Shown: positions 11,896 through 23,879 of the stretch, piece by piece
How positions within the stretch are numbered: the stretch's first letter is position 1
Layout of the letters: each line of letters begins with the position of its first letter
Origin: Flaveria trinervia
Lineage: Eukaryota > Streptophyta > Magnoliopsida > Asterales > Asteraceae
Assembly: GCA_025506515.1 (NCBI GenBank)
Contig: CM046457.1
Coordinates: 43,545,525 to 43,609,524 of the forward strand
Length of the DNA: 64,000 nt
Direction of reading: 5' to 3'
The notes under the pieces: generated by a model
Database searches by the model: none
What the model was told of the DNA's origin: nothing
The model's input: the letters and a program-made list of their open reading frames with translations, nothing else
Program-made: the position numbers and the translations under genes

Positions 11896-11900
11896 GCGAG
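11896..11900 (+). repeat. Target-site duplication (GCGAG) of the solo E LTR
   Basis: GCGAG at 11896-11900 recurs at 12610-12614 on the other side of the LTR. Confidence 0.9.
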
Positions 11901-12609
11901 TGTTAGGACCTGGTATTCGACTGAAATACCTAGAGATCACGTGTATACCGGATCAAATAGTGCGGAATCCTATTTGATCGGCGATCCAATCAGTGAGAAC
12001 ACACAAAGAATCAATCAAGGATTGAAACTAACGTTAGAAATCGATAAGGAATCGATCTAATGTGTTCTATGACTTGGAGAACGATTTGGAAGGTTTCTGG
12101 ACGGCTAGGGTTCGTATGGAATTAAACTTGAACGAATCTCCCTGTTTTTCATGAATTGAGTTGTATTTATAGGTTGGCACTCTTCAATCGTGCGACTGAA
12201 CCATTAGTTTGGGTCAGTCGTGCGATTGAACCATGCGGTTGGTTCATTCGTGCGACTGAGTGTTTAGTCGTGCGATTGAGCAATCTTATGTTACAGTCGT
12301 ACGACTGATCCAGTCTCCTGGTTCAGTCGTGCGACTGAGTCAATCGTATGAGGTTCTTCATGCTTATGGTTCATTCGCATGAGCCATTCGCATGGGAACT
12401 TCATTAAGTTAAGTTTGAATGTTTTAGTTAATTAATACAATATTATATGTAATCATTCAAGTAATCATACACTCAATCAATTCATTTACGACTCATTAAC
12501 GAACTATTAAACGTTATAATCAACAGACTATCAACATCAGTTCATTAATCATACCAAACAAGATCTATTACATCACATATCACGATCTAGGGACATACAT
12601 GTATCAACA
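11901..12609 (-). mobile_element. Solo LTR of copia family E
   Basis: 709 bp, TGTTAGG...ATCAACA on the plus strand, with a perfect GCGAG duplication and no internal region. It is the relic of LTR-LTR recombination. It matches the truncated E LTR at 62512-62794 (shared AAATAGTGCGGAATCCTATT). Since that LTR borders a primer site read on the minus strand, the solo LTR is also minus-oriented. Its TATA box (minus CCTATAAATACAAC, plus 12164-12178) lies just downstream of the word array on that strand. Confidence 0.9.
12185..12400 (-). repeat. Word array (cagtcgtgcgactga) in the solo E LTR
   Basis: About eight copies of CAGTCGTGCGACTGA and variants. The best copy at 12323-12338 is a hairpin of TCAGTCG and CGACTGA around TG. 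Later copies drift to CATTCGCATGAGCC. The array is immediately upstream of the minus-strand TATA box. Confidence 0.85.
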
Positions 12610-12905
12610 GCGAGCATGACTCCAGATCTCCAAAAGGAGTATGAACATCACGAAGCTTATGACATGATAACCCAGCTGAAGGAAATGTTCCAACAGCAGG
12701 CAAGGGTTGAGCGCTTCGAAACGGTTCGAGCACTCCATGCATGTCGTATGGACGACAACCAATCAGTTTCATCTTATGTACTTAAGATGAAAAGTCATAT
12801 TGACCGCCTCGAGAGGCTTAATTGTCCGTCTCGAAGGAATTGGCCACGGATTTGATCCTTAATGGCCTTACCAAGAAGTTCGAGACATTTGTGTTGAATT
12901 AAAAC

Positions 12906-13928
12906 ATGAATGCATGGGACAAGAGCATTGGTGAGCTTCACTCAATGCTTAAAACGGCCGAGGCGGCCATGGGTAAAAGGGTTTTACCCGTTCTCACCAT
13001 CCATGAAGGTGGGAACAAGAAAAGGCCTCATCCCGCACCCAAGGCAAAGGTTGCCAAGGGTAAGGGACCAGTATGGAGAAAAGGGAAAGGGGTGGTAAGG
13101 GTGCCACCCAAACCACAGGAGAAGAAGCAAAAGGTTGCTACCAATGACCCATGCTTCAAGTGTGGGGAGATTGGACATTGGGCAAGGAATTGTCTTGTCC
13201 ATCTCCAAGAGTTAAAAGCAAAGAGGGATGCCGGGCAGACCTCAGGTACAATATATATGATTCATATTGATCTTAATGTTACATCTTCTAACACATGGGT
13301 ATTGGATACCGGATGTGGAACTCATATTTGCAATTTGTTGCAGGGGTTCACAAGAAGTAGGGACTTAAATCAAGGGGATGTTAGCCTCTTCATGGGCAAT
13401 GGAACTAAAGTCATAGTTGAAGCTCGTGGGGACTACATCTTAAAACTTCCAAGTGGCTTGGATGTGATTTTGAAGAATGTTTTGTATGCTCCTAGTTTGA
13501 CTAGGAACATTATTTCTGTATCCCAATTAAGACATTATGATTATGTATTATCTTTTGTTGAAAATGATATTCATGTTTCTTTAAATGATATGTTCTATTT
13601 TAAAGCTATTCCCATTAATGGAATTTATGAATTGGTTCATGAAAATACTTTAAATAGTTCATTGTACCAAACTAACACCAAAAAACTCAAGTTGGATTTG
13701 AGTGATACCTATCTTTGGCATTGTCGCCTTGGTCATATAAACAAGAAACGTATACAAACACTTCAAAAGAATAGTCTTTTAAAAACAAATGAATATGACT
13801 CATTTGATGTATGTGAATCTTGTTTACAAGGAAAAATGACTAAGGCACCCTTTAGTGGAACTAACGAAAGGGCAAAAGATTTACTAGGAATCATACATTC
13901 GGATATATGTGTCCTTTTAAACCAATGA
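12906..13928 (+). pseudogene. gag-pol: Element B gag C-terminus, zinc knuckle, protease and pre-integrase
   Basis: One open frame of 340 codons. Basic region (KKRPHPAPKAKVAKGKG), CCHC zinc knuckle CFKCGEIGHWARNC (about residues 84-97), retropepsin-like active site WVLDTGCGTHIC (about residue 131), and the GAG-pre-integrase segment with LWHCRLGHINKKRI and C..C near the end. A frameshift at about 13910 moves translation into the integrase core frame. Confidence 0.88.
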
Positions 13929-14700
13929 CTAGGAATGGTGAAAGATACTTCATTACCTTTACTGACGATTACAGTCGCTATGGGTATGTGTACTTATTAG
14001 GGCACAAAGATGAAGCTTTTCAAACATTCAAGATCTTCAAGGATGAAGTAGAAAATCAACTTAACAAGTCGATTAAAGTTCTCCGCACAGATAGAGGAGG
14101 TGAATACCTAAATGATGCTTTTCAAGATCATCTTAGGAGTTGTGGGATTGTCTCACAACTCACTCCACCTGGAACACCACAACATAATGGTGTGTCTGAG
14201 AGGAGAAATCGAACCTTATTGGATATGGTTCGATCTATGATGGCTAGAAGCACATTGCCTCTATCATTTTGGGGTTTCGCTTTGCTCTCCGTGGCCCGTA
14301 TTCTAAATATGGCCCCAACCAAAAAGGTGGAAAGGACACCTTTTGAGATATGGCATGGAAGAGTTCCATCCCTATCATACTTAAGGGTCTGGGGTGTGAG
14401 GCTTATGTTAAGACTCCCACCCCAAACAAATTGGAAGTCCGATCCACCAAGTGTATCTTTGTTGGATACCTAGAGATTCTATGGGATATTATTTCTATGA
14501 TCCACTGGAACAAAAGGGGTTTGTTAGAAAGGGTGAGTCCTTAGAAGCAAAGTTCCTTATGGAAGGAACTAGCAGTAGAACAGGGATCTTGAGGAGGATC
14601 AAGAACCACAACCCGATGCACGTTTGGTTGAAACTACACTCAACATGAGGATGTTGAAGATGATCAAATGGTTGATCAATACACAAAAACGTTCGCAGAA
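13907..14700 (+). pseudogene. pol: Integrase core of element B
   Basis: The rve-type integrase core has its D,D-35-E residues visible: FTDDYSRYGYVY, VLRTDRGGEYL and HNGVSERRNRTLLDM. These give strand transfer of the cDNA into host DNA. The frame holds to about 14473 (LRVWG), then shifts twice through the linker (14350-14650). The catalytic triad is intact but the polyprotein is broken. Confidence 0.88.
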
Positions 14701-14741
14701 GTGGTAGAACTAGTAATTCACCTGAAAGATACGAGTTTTTC

Positions 14742-15792
14742 ATGGATGGATGCTATATGGTAGATTCAGATGAACTAACCACCTACCATGATGCAGTGTC
14801 CAATTCGGATTGTGACAAATGGCTCGAGGCCATGAGCGTTGAGATGCAATCCATGCATGAAAATCAAGTATGGGACTTGGTTGTACCACCTCTTAACTCC
14901 AAAGTAGTTGGAAACAAGTGGGTTTTCAAGAAGAAAACCGATATGCATGGAAACTTGGATACTTATAAGGCTAGACTGTAGCAAAGGGTTTCACTCAAAC
15001 TCAAGGGGTTGATTATGATGAAACCTTCTCACCTGTTGTGATGCTAAAGTCTATAAGGATATTGTTTGCCATATCTGTTCATTATGATTTTGAGATTTGG
15101 CAAATGGATGTCAAAACCGCTTTCCTAAATGGATATCTTGTGGAAGATGTCTATATGGTTTAGCCTGAAGGTTTTGTCGATCCAAAACATCCTGATAAAG
15201 TATGCAAGTTAAAAAAATCAATCTATGGATTGAAACAAGCATCGAGAAATTGGAATCACCGGTTTGATGAAGAAATAATTAAATTGGATTCATCAAGAAC
15301 GCTGACGAAGCTTGTGTATATAAGAAAGCTAGTGGGAGCATCATCACTTTCCTAGTATTGTATGTTGATGACATACTACTATTTGGAAATGACATTCCAA
15401 CCTTGGAAGGTGTAAAAACCTGGCATAGAAGTTGTTTTTCCATCAAGGATCTTGGTGAGGCCGTCTATATTCTGGGAATAAAGATCTATAGGGATAGATC
15501 AAGGTGGTTGATTGGTTTAAATCAAAGCGCATACATTGATAAAATCTTGAAAAGGTTCAAGATGGAGAACTCTAAGAAAGGTACGGTACCTATTCAAAGA
15601 GGAACGATATTGAGTACGACTCAATGTCCTAGCTCAAAGGATGAGCAAGATAATGAAGGCAGTCCCATACGCATCTACTATTGGATCCATCATGTATGCA
15701 ATGATATGCACTCGACCGGACGTGTCATGCGCCTTAAGCATGACAAGTCGTTACTAGCAAAATCCTGGAAACAGTCATTGGATGGCTGTTAA
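14742..15792 (+). pseudogene. pol: Reverse transcriptase of element B
   Basis: RT begins with WLEAMSVEMQSMHENQVWDL and continues through KTDMHGNLDTYKARL, a frameshift at 14981, QTQGVDYDETFSPV-like sequence, a TAG near 15162, LYGLKQAS-like sequence near 15230, and the catalytic MYVDDILLFGND at 15358-15393. It ends in the connection region with GLNQSAYIDKILKRF. Several stops and shifts prevent a full-length enzyme. Confidence 0.88.
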
Positions 15793-16356
15793 GAACATAC
15801 TTAAGTACCTAAGGAGGACAAGAGATATGTTCCTAATCTATGGATCTGGTGATGAGGAACTCGTTGTAAAAGGTTACACGGATACGAGTTTCCAAACCGA
15901 TCGTGATGATTCTTGGTCACAATCGGGATATATTTTCATTCTGAATGGAGGGGCGTCTCATGGAAGAGCTCCAAACAGGATGTGGTGGCTCTATCAATTA
16001 CAGAATCAAAATATGTCGCCGCCTCATTGGCAGCTCAAGAAGCTGCATGGTTGAAGAAATTCATTGCCGATCTAGGGCTTGTCCCTTCCATTCAGGACCC
16101 CCTAGAGATCTTTTGTGATAACGAGGGTGCGATTGCTCAAATCAAGGAACTCGTGCTCATCAAAAGACTAGGCACATTGAGCGGAGATTCAACTACATAC
16201 GATATGAAGTTGAAAAAGGAAAGATATGTATTCATAAAGTTCACACGGATCAGAACATTTCGGATCCTCTCACGAAGCTCCTTGAAAAGGCAAAGCATGA
16301 AGGTCATACTTGTGCCATGGGACTTTGATATTCTAGTGATTGGATTTGATCTGTAA
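15782..16356 (+). pseudogene. pol: RNase H of element B
   Basis: Copia-type RNase H: VKNILKYLRRTRDMFLIYG, KGYTDTSFQTDRDD, then after a frameshift the block VVALSITESKYVAASLAAQE, and IFCDNEGAIAQIKE. Two overlapping frames (15782-16054 and 15913-16356) show a single shift inside the domain. It degrades the RNA strand during reverse transcription in a working element. Confidence 0.85.
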
Positions 16357-17112
16357 TTTTGTATTTGGATATTTGGAACTCTTTATTAGTTGAATAAAAT
16401 TATTGGTAATAATGTTTCAATTAATATTCCATTTAGCATGTTTAATTCATGAGTAAATTGCATACTTTAAATGTTCGTAGTCGTTCAGACTTGTGGGAAC
16501 AAGTGAAGGTAAGATTATTATGAACTTGGATTGGTTGATATTCATAAGGATGAATATAGAGCAATGGGTGTTACCAAGGTTCATAGATATTTGGGATACA
16601 AATATTGGACTAACCCGCAACTCAAACTTTACTACATGGAATCTTATTGATTGATCATAAGTAATTTTGAGTAAAGGCGAATATCATTTGGTATCCTCAG
16701 ACCTGAGATACATATTGGGTTTTGATATTCACCAAGTGTCATACCTTGATCTGGTTGTCCGCTTTCTGAAATAATGGGCAATACATGAGACTATGTTCAG
16801 GTGTGACACAAGGTGTTTGTGAGGAACATATGTAATCAAGATGGATTTGTTCCTCTTATTCGTTGAGATTTAGATGTCTAAGGCCTGATAAGTTAAATCA
16901 ACAAGGAATGATCACTCTGTGTCTTGGATTTAACATGACATCAGTAACAAAAGGATAGATGATTGATTCACCTAAATCATTTCAAGTAGGATACTTGAAT
17001 AAGATGATGTTATTGAATGGCTATAAGTCATGCGTATTAAGGGTAGTAAACGTTGTTAGGCGGTATTTACTGCTTGCATCAATTTTCTATGAATCTTGTG
17101 CAAGTGGGAGAT
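16357..17112 (+). other. 3' untranslated region and polypurine tract of element B
   Basis: Non-coding stretch between RNase H and the 3' LTR. It ends in AAGTGGGAGAT directly before TGTTGG, the usual copia polypurine tract. I see nothing else in it. Confidence 0.8.
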
Positions 17113-18041
17113 TGTTGGATTCTGTATGCCAAGACACATAGAACATTGATGCGGTTAGTATGTCATGATCCAAGTCGGGTTATACCCAATAACAAGTTTT
17201 GCAAACACAAACAATTATTCAATTGATGATATGATCATGCAATTAAATACAACAACAAATTTAGAAAATGGGTTTTCTAAATAAGTTGCATATGAGATGG
17301 AACAACTTATTAGGATACTTGTTCATGATTATTATTTGTAATGTTATTTAATAAGTTAGATAACATCAAATAATAAAAGGGGTTTATAACTTATACAATT
17401 AAATAGTTAATTGTATAAATTATTAGATGACTAGTTTTAATTTTATGTGTGTGTGGTTGAGAGGGAAAATACTTTTCCCTTAAACATTTTCGGCCGCCCA
17501 TCAAAGGGCATTGGCCCTTTTTCTTCTCTTGAATACATACATATAAAGCATGTCATTCACTCCAACCTTTTGACCACTCTCATTACATGCAAACTTGAAC
17601 CAAAAACACTCCTTTCTCTCTCTAGTTCCTCGGCAATTAGCAGCAGATTTGGGGTTTTTCTTTGGTTTTTTGGTGTTCATCTCCCTAACAAGAAGAGTGT
17701 TTGTACACAAGCTTGGGGTATACAAGCTTGAGGTGTCCTTCCTTGGAGCCCTGGCCGAAACTTTAGCATCTAATCACTCTTCTTGGTCGACATTTCAGCT
17801 GGAGAAAGGTCGTTAATCACAGCTTTATGTAGCTGTGATTTATGTACACTTTCATTATGTTCATAGCTTGTTTATTCACATATAATGATCCTTTGATATA
17901 TGGGTTGTTTTATACATTAATATGGTCACCTAATGAACATATTTTCAGCCTATAAACAAGTTTATAAAGTTGTAATTCCGCTGCGTTTTCAGAAAGTTTA
18001 AGAGGTTAAACTATAATTTTATAGTCTTACAAACCCTCTCA
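17113..18041 (+). repeat. 3' LTR of element B
   Basis: TGTTGGATTCTG...CCCTCTCA, followed by the TTTAT duplication (18042-18046). The hairpin at 17815-17840 and the CGGCCGCCCATC motif are conserved. Short ORFs inside it are incidental. Confidence 0.93.
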
Positions 18042-18600
18042 TTTATAACACTGAGACATTTGAGCTTAAGTTGGTCCGAAATTTAGAAAGATGGGATGAA
18101 GACATGATTACTCTTTTTGGTGCTTTTGAACTCAAATTGTTACATCCAAGTTATATTTCATTTTTGTCTGTACAAAGATTTGAGAAAGTGTCTCCTGAAA
18201 TACAAGACAAGAAATATTTAATTTCCATTATTAATGTGATGAATGCAGCTATGGAAAGAATATCTCTGAGAAAGGCTCTTGCTTATGCAAATATTGTGAA
18301 GAAAGATATCAAGGATATAGAATTTATGAGAATCTCAAGGAAAGGTGTCTTAGAAGTATACTCAAAGGACAATTCAAACCCTATTGATTATATGCAAACA
18401 TTGACATTACTTGCTTATCTAAAGACACGTTGGAAAGAATGAACAAGATGGAGATAAAGACAAATGAAGCTAAACCAGAACAAGGCATTCTTGCAAGAAA
18501 TTTCTAGTCTGCAATTTCAAATGCTTTGAAAGAATTAGAGATCTACAAACATAAGCCGTTGTTTAAAGTCAAAGAAGAACCAGAAGATTTCTTTGAATGA
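18042..18600 (+). pseudogene. aORF of element A, 3' part
   Basis: This continues the A aORF after the B insertion. The frame runs from the TTTAT duplication through FELKLVRNLERWDEDMI, the rest of the second W-Y module, to a stop at about 18442 (TRWKE). The last 160 bp (EEPEDFFE) look like a shifted tail. The alpha-helical region ISIINVMNAAMERISLRKALAYA follows the module. The polypurine tract lies 100 bp further on. Function unknown. Confidence 0.8.
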
Positions 18601-18700
18601 TGAAGACAAAAGAGTTAAAGATAAAGGTTGAAGATAAAGATGAAGATAGAAAAGAAGACAAAGACTGAAGATTTTGAAGATAGAAGACCATGTCAATCTT

Positions 18701-18711
18701 AGGGGGAGTAT
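18701..18711 (+). other. Polypurine tract of element A
   Basis: AGGGGGAGTAT directly precedes the 3' LTR start TGTTAAGTG. Confidence 0.85.
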
Positions 18712-19013
18712 TGTTAAGTGCTCTAAGAAAGATTAACATGTTGTCTTTATTTGTCTTTTAATATTTTGTAATAGTATAGAGACTATTTGTGTAATTAGTT
18801 AGTTCCTTTACTTTTTGTTTTCGGTATAAATAGCTTAGACTTGCAGGTAGATAGAGAGAGATTCGAACCTGCTTTCATACTTGTAATTGTCTTAGCTTGA
18901 TATTAATGAAAACTTGAATTTTGTTGATATCTTGTTTTGATTTGATTACTTTGTGTGATTTTCATTGAATTGTGTTCACAAATTATCACAGATTGATTCA
19001 TTTGATCCTATCA
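18712..19013 (+). repeat. 3' LTR of element A (short, about 302 bp)
   Basis: TGTTAAGTGCTC...GATCCTATCA. It has a TATA box (GGTATAAATAG near 18822) but no word array, unlike the other SIRE-type LTRs here. The end is set by the terminal CA and by resumption of C integrase sequence at once. Confidence 0.75.
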
Positions 19014-21303
19014 TAAAGAAAGTAACATGACACCTTATGAACTGATCTTTCATAGGAAACCATTTATTGGTTTCCTCAAATCATTTGGTTGTCCAGTCTC
19101 AATATTAAACACCCGAGACCATTTAGGAAATTTTTCATCCAAGTCAGATGAAGGATTCTTTGTAGGTTATTCTTTTGTTTCAAAGGCTTATAGAGTGTTC
19201 AATCCTAGATTGAACATTATTGATGAATCTACAAATGTTCAATTCAAGGAACATTCGTTTCCAAATCTACAAATGGTCCTGGTTGTTTGATATTGACATG
19301 TTTACAAAATCATTTGACCAATTTCACTTGTCTGATGCAGGAAATATACATTCAGGTGATACTTCATTAGCTGTAGAAAGAAGAGATAATTATCCATTGA
19401 TTCCACCTACATTTGATGAACACATGAATGAAGATGTTCCTCTTCAAGCTGATCCCATCAGACAACTGTCACAAAACCTTAGTGTTTCTTTTGAAGAAGG
19501 TCCCAGCCTGGTATCATCTCACTCAGATGACTTGTCAAATGAGATCAGAATTCAAAAACAGGCTTCTCATCCAGTTGAAACACAAGGTACATCAAATGAT
19601 GCAAGCAATCTCAGTGCTGCTGAAGATGTAGTAGTTACTGAAGTAGAAGTTGACAATCTTCATAATTCAACAACAATACAAGATGAATGTGCCTCTGACC
19701 ATAATGAACTGAATGTCTCCAATCTTGATGTAACCATTGCTGGTGACACCATTCCAACCACAAGAATACACAAGAATCATCCAGTTGAGACCATTATTTG
19801 TGATCTTAATGAGAGGGTGACTAGAAGCAAGTCCAGTATTGCAAACATCTATTGTTCTCATGCTTTTTATGTCAAAAATCCCAAAAACATCAAAGAGGCA
19901 CTTCAAGACAATAGTTGGATTGAAGCAATGTAGGAAGAATTGCTCCATTCAAGAAGCAAGAAGTATGGCAACTGGTAGATCTTCCCGAAGGACAATACCC
20001 TATCGGTAGCAGATGGCTGTACAGGAACAAGATTGATGATAGAGGGATCGTCATCAGAAACAAAGCAAGACTAGTGGCACAGGGATACACTCAAGAAGAA
20101 GGAATCGACTACGACGAAGTGTCTGCACCTGTTGCCAGACTAGAAGCAATCAGAATCTTTCTTGCATATTCTGCGTCCATAAAATTTACTGTTTATCAAA
20201 TGGATGTAAAGTGTGCCTTCCTATTTGGAAAGATTGCTGAAGAAGTTTATGTGAGTCAACCACCTTGCTTTGAAGATCCAGATTTCCCTCACAGAGTATA
20301 CAAGATTGACAAAGCTCTGTATGGTTTTCATCAAACACCAAGAAAGTGGTATGAGACTCTATCATCCTTTCTTCTTGAACATGGTATGAAAGAGGAAAGA
20401 TTGATCAGACTCTCTTCAGAAGAAAAAGAGGAAAAGACATGTTGTTAGTCCAGATCTACGTGGATGACATTATATTTGGCTCGACAAACAAGCAACTCTG
20501 CAAAGAATTTGAAGACCTTATGCACTCAAAGTTCCAAATGAGTGCTATGGGGGAACTCACCTTCCTTCTAGGGGTGCAAGTCCAACAGACAACAGATGGA
20601 ATCTTCATCAACCAATCAAAATATGTAGAAACCATGTTGAAGAAATTTCACTTTGCTGACTGTCAGTCTATCAGAACTCCTGTGGATACTAAAGTGAAGA
20701 TTGGACCTGACCCTGAAGGCAAATCAGTGGATCAGACTCACTATCGATCAATGATAGGTTCACTTATGTATCTAACAGCAAGTAGGCCTGACATTATGTT
20801 TGGTGTTTGTGTGTGTGCCAGATATCAACCTGATCCAAAAGAATCACATGTGAACGCAGTCAAGAGGATATTCAGATATCTGAAGGGCAAACCAGCTCTT
20901 GGGTTATGGTATCCAAAGGAAGGAGAATTTAATCTCTATGCCTACACAGACAAATGTGTCTATATCCACAACAGAAGCTGAGTATATTCCTGCATTAGCA
21001 TGTTGCTCTCAAGTTCTCTGGATTCAAAACCAGATGCTTGATTATGGTTTTAACTTCTTGCACACACAAATTTCTATTGACAACACAGTTGCTGTCTTTA
21101 TAACTAATAATCCAGTTCAGCACTAAAAAACAAAACATATTGAGATTAGATATCACTTTTTAAGAGACTGTGCTAAAAAGGTTTAATCAAATTGATTCAA
21201 GTACCAACTGAAAATCAATTAGCTGATTTGTTTACCAAGGCATTTGAACCTAGTAGGTTTGAGTTTCTGGTCCAGTCAATTGGCATGATTAACCTTGAGT
21301 AAA
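19014..21303 (+). pseudogene. pol: Pol of SIRE-type element C (integrase end, RT, RNase H)
   Basis: Begins in the integrase C-terminus (MTPYELIFHRKPFIGFLKSFG, FFVGYSFVSKAYRVFNPR), then a long acidic linker (19220-19933). RT follows: VIRNKARLVAQGYTQEEGID, VYQMDVKCAFLFG, ALYGFHQTPRKWYE, catalytic IYVDDIIFGSTN near 20457. The connection and RNase H domain has YRSMIGSLMYLTASRPDIM. A deletion of about 100 bp near 20952 removes the RNase H segment after AYTD, and stops follow at 21124 and beyond. It ends with a degraded LADLFTKAFEPS. The 5' half is out of the window because A inserted at 19013/19014. Confidence 0.88.
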
Positions 21304-22260
21304 AACCATGAAAAACATCATAAACAATTAAAAGCATCAGAAAACCACAAAAAGAAATCAAGTTTGATGAAGAAAAGAATTCTTTGGGAAATGATATAAT
21401 TACAATCGTTATATCATCCACTGTGCTTAAATTCAAAATGTGAAAGACTGAAATGACTTACTGGATATTTTGGTAGGCTCAACTTGGAAGAAAAGATACA
21501 TGCAGTGATGAATTAAAGACTTATTTCAATTGTGAAACACTCATCACAAAGTACAGGTATGTATTGGCTTATCTGAATGCATGTGTGTGTAGTAGCCTAA
21601 ACACACCAGGTAATGATACTTTATGAATCTCTTTCACCACATCATGTTTCATCTTTGTTTTGCTGAGCAAAGACCTGATGAAACTTGCACATAGTGCAGA
21701 TGTTATAATCCAAAAGATTCCTAATATGGAACACATCCAAAATTGGATGAATCAACAAAGTAATACATTCCATGTGAATGAACAAAAGAATCCTATCATG
21801 GATCACCTTCCAAAGTGAAGTGAAAAGAATCCCAATGTGGATCATCATGAAAAAGGATCAAAGTAAAAGAATCCCAATGAGGATCAGTGAAAATGAGACT
21901 TCATAACTTAAGTAACCTGGTAAGAAAAGCTGTAAAAATGTTCTACCATGCATTATATAAGGAGGGTTGATCATTCCATGCTTATGTGTGTGAGGTACAC
22001 ATTGAAAAATTAAATGAACCAAAACATGATAAAAGTCATTTGCATCAAAATATCAACCAGGTATGAGTTTAAGAGGACAAACATACCTTCAATCTTCAAG
22101 TTCATGATCATGTCCATTTAATCATAAAGGATGCACAAGTGTAATGTAAGACTAATATGATCCCAACAAAGAGATAATTCTCTTCATTATTAAGAATCAA
22201 AATAATATTCAAAAGGTTTTAAATCTTTAAAGTTTCTTTCGAAATGTGGATATAAACTTT

Positions 22261-22271
22261 AGGGGGAGTAA
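22261..22271 (+). other. Internal polypurine-tract copy in the C spacer
   Basis: CTTTAGGGGGAGTAATTT: same core as the tract before the C LTR at 27929, but no LTR follows. Confidence 0.7.
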
Positions 22272-22589
22272 TTTAAAATTTTTGAGTAAGTCCAAATTTT
22301 TATTTATTAACTTAACTTTGAAAAACAAAACAAAAAAAAAATTTGGTTGGTGTTGTTGCAATAAGTCATACCATTATATCTCAGCTTATGCAGATTTTTA
22401 GAAGCATGATAAGTCCAAGATCTGTTAAAATTGGGAAACTTGTATCAATTGTGACATACAAGTCAATTCAAACAAGAATTGACAACATCAACAGTCAACT
22501 TCATAAGAAAAATCAATCAAAGACAAATCTTCATAAGATGAATAATCAATTCAATCATATTAACTTTTGATTAAGTTCAATAGCTAATG

Positions 22590-23250
22590 CAGGTAAGTGC
22601 ATTGGTTAATGCGGGTGAAGGTAACCCATGCATGTAACTAATGCGGGTAACAGTATATTTTCAAGTGCATCTAATGCGGACAATGATTTTACTCTACCAC
22701 ATTAGTGTGTGAAGTAAATGTGGAATTTGTTCTACCGCATTTGCTACAGGATTCAAATTTGGATGAACATATTTCTCTCGCATTTGCTACAGTGCAATGC
22801 TGACCAAGTGTTGTCAACCGCATTTGGTGTATTCGCACAAATGCTGATTGACATTGTTCTATCGCATTTGCTACTGTGTACAAATACGGACATGATGAAA
22901 TAAGTAAAAACTCTACCGCATTTGTTACAGTGAATGCTGAGGAACATACACAAGTTATTCTTCCGCATTTATTACAACACAAATGCGGATAGTCAAAGGT
23001 TTCAAGTTCTAACTTCCGTATTTGCAACAGTATACAAATGTGGAAAGAATAAAAAATAAGAAACAAAACTTCCGCATTGGTTACAGTTAACAAATGCGGA
23101 TAGTCAAAACTTCCGCATTTACAACAGTAGACAAATGCGGACAGTCAAAGTCAAAAGTTTGTCTTCCGTATTTGCTACAGTTAACAAATGCGGATGACCA
23201 AAAGTCAAAAATTAACCCTTCCGCATTTGCTATAGTGGTGACCGTATTTG
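22590..23250 (+). repeat. Word array (cttccgcatttg...caaatgcgga) in the C spacer
   Basis: About twelve units of roughly 45-55 bp, each made of CTTCCGCATTTGCTACAG and a later inverted partner AACAAATGCGGA, so single units can fold as hairpins (for example 23068-23100). Variants CTTCCGTATTTG and CTACCACATT fit CpG decay. The same word is in the C LTR. Confidence 0.88.
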
Positions 23251-23290
23251 CTCTTAAACTTGTAAAATCTTTCAAAATATATTATTTGAC

Positions 23291-23298
23291 TATTTAAA
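23291..23298 (+). promoter_or_regulatory. TATA-like box, candidate internal promoter of the C aORF
   Basis: TATTTAAA (with ATATATTA 15 bp earlier) lies just after the word array and 594 nt before the aORF ATG, matching the arrangement in A and S. Weaker match than in those two. Confidence 0.4.
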
Positions 23299-23861
23299 GG
23301 AATTCAAACGGGTCATTTAATACTTTTCAAATTTAAGAGACTTTATAGTGAGACGAGCGCAAACGTACAGTAAACCATCTTCGATCATTTTCATCATAAA
23401 CAATCAAAGATTTTCATGTGATTCTACTCAATCGACTCTTGTTATCGATTCTAAAACCACATTCGTCTCGGAAACAAGGTGAAACTTCCATAAAAATTTT
23501 AATCAAGACCTAAGTTTCAGAATGTTAAACCTAAATCTGTCAATGAACCAACTGATAATGAAGAACACAAAAACATGTCTTATTGATGTAACATAATACA
23601 CCTTTTCGACTTCAATGAGCATGCAAACCAACAGAAATTCTTATCATCATGAAAACCTTGATATTCATGTTTGTTGTAAGAACAAAGCATGTTGAAAAAA
23701 TGAAACATTTGAAACAAATCAATGAAACAATATCTCATTAATGGTTCAAACATAGAAACTGTGATTGTTGAATGACAAACTCACCATTTGCTATGACAAC
23801 AATGCAACAGAAATGACAAGCAGTCATCCTTGTCCATTTAAAGTCAAACTGATAACTAACA

Positions 23862-23879
23862 CACATGTCTCTTCTGCAG
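23862..23879 (+). other. Candidate 3' splice site before the C aORF
   Basis: ATGTCTCTTCTGCAG ends 5 bases before the aORF ATG (23885). A donor candidate is ACAAG/GTGAAAC at 23479. Confidence 0.55.

Larger units (their letters stand above)
11638..12905 (+). pseudogene. gag: Gag of element B, split by a solo LTR
   Basis: The capsid ORF starts at ATG 11638 with LRAILQKERLNRNNFIDWYR, a copia gag N-terminus. It runs in frame to 11900, where a 709-bp solo LTR plus its 5-bp duplication (714 bp, a multiple of three) interrupts it. It resumes in the same frame at 12615 (MTPDLQKEYEHHEAYDMI...), breaks by one frame near 12830, and hits a TAA near 12900 just before MNAWDKS. The broken gag means this copy could only move with helper proteins. 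It was probably dead since the E insertion. Confidence 0.85.
9246..18041 (+). mobile_element. Element B: complete Ty1/copia retrotransposon (8.8 kb)
   Basis: Two LTRs (938 and 929 bp) beginning TGTTGG and ending CTCA, a flanking 5-bp duplication TTTAT, primer-binding site, gag, pol in copia order (protease, integrase, RT, RNase H) and a polypurine tract GTGGGAGAT. The LTRs differ by roughly a dozen substitutions plus small indels (counted by eye, about 1-2%), so insertion is fairly recent, yet pol already carries many frameshifts. It contains a solo LTR of family E. Confidence 0.93.

Noticed and set aside
17447..17816. ORFs inside the B LTR (for example MNQKHSFLSLVPRQ)
   Set aside because: They lie within LTR sequence, have no family resemblance, and differ by frame between the two LTR copies.
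22590..23250. CRISPR-like regular repeats
   Set aside because: Eukaryotic DNA; units are degenerate, inverted within themselves, and lack constant spacers.
22689..23297. ORFs over the C word array on both strands
   Set aside because: Repeated cysteine/asparagine phrases come from the word itself, not from a protein.
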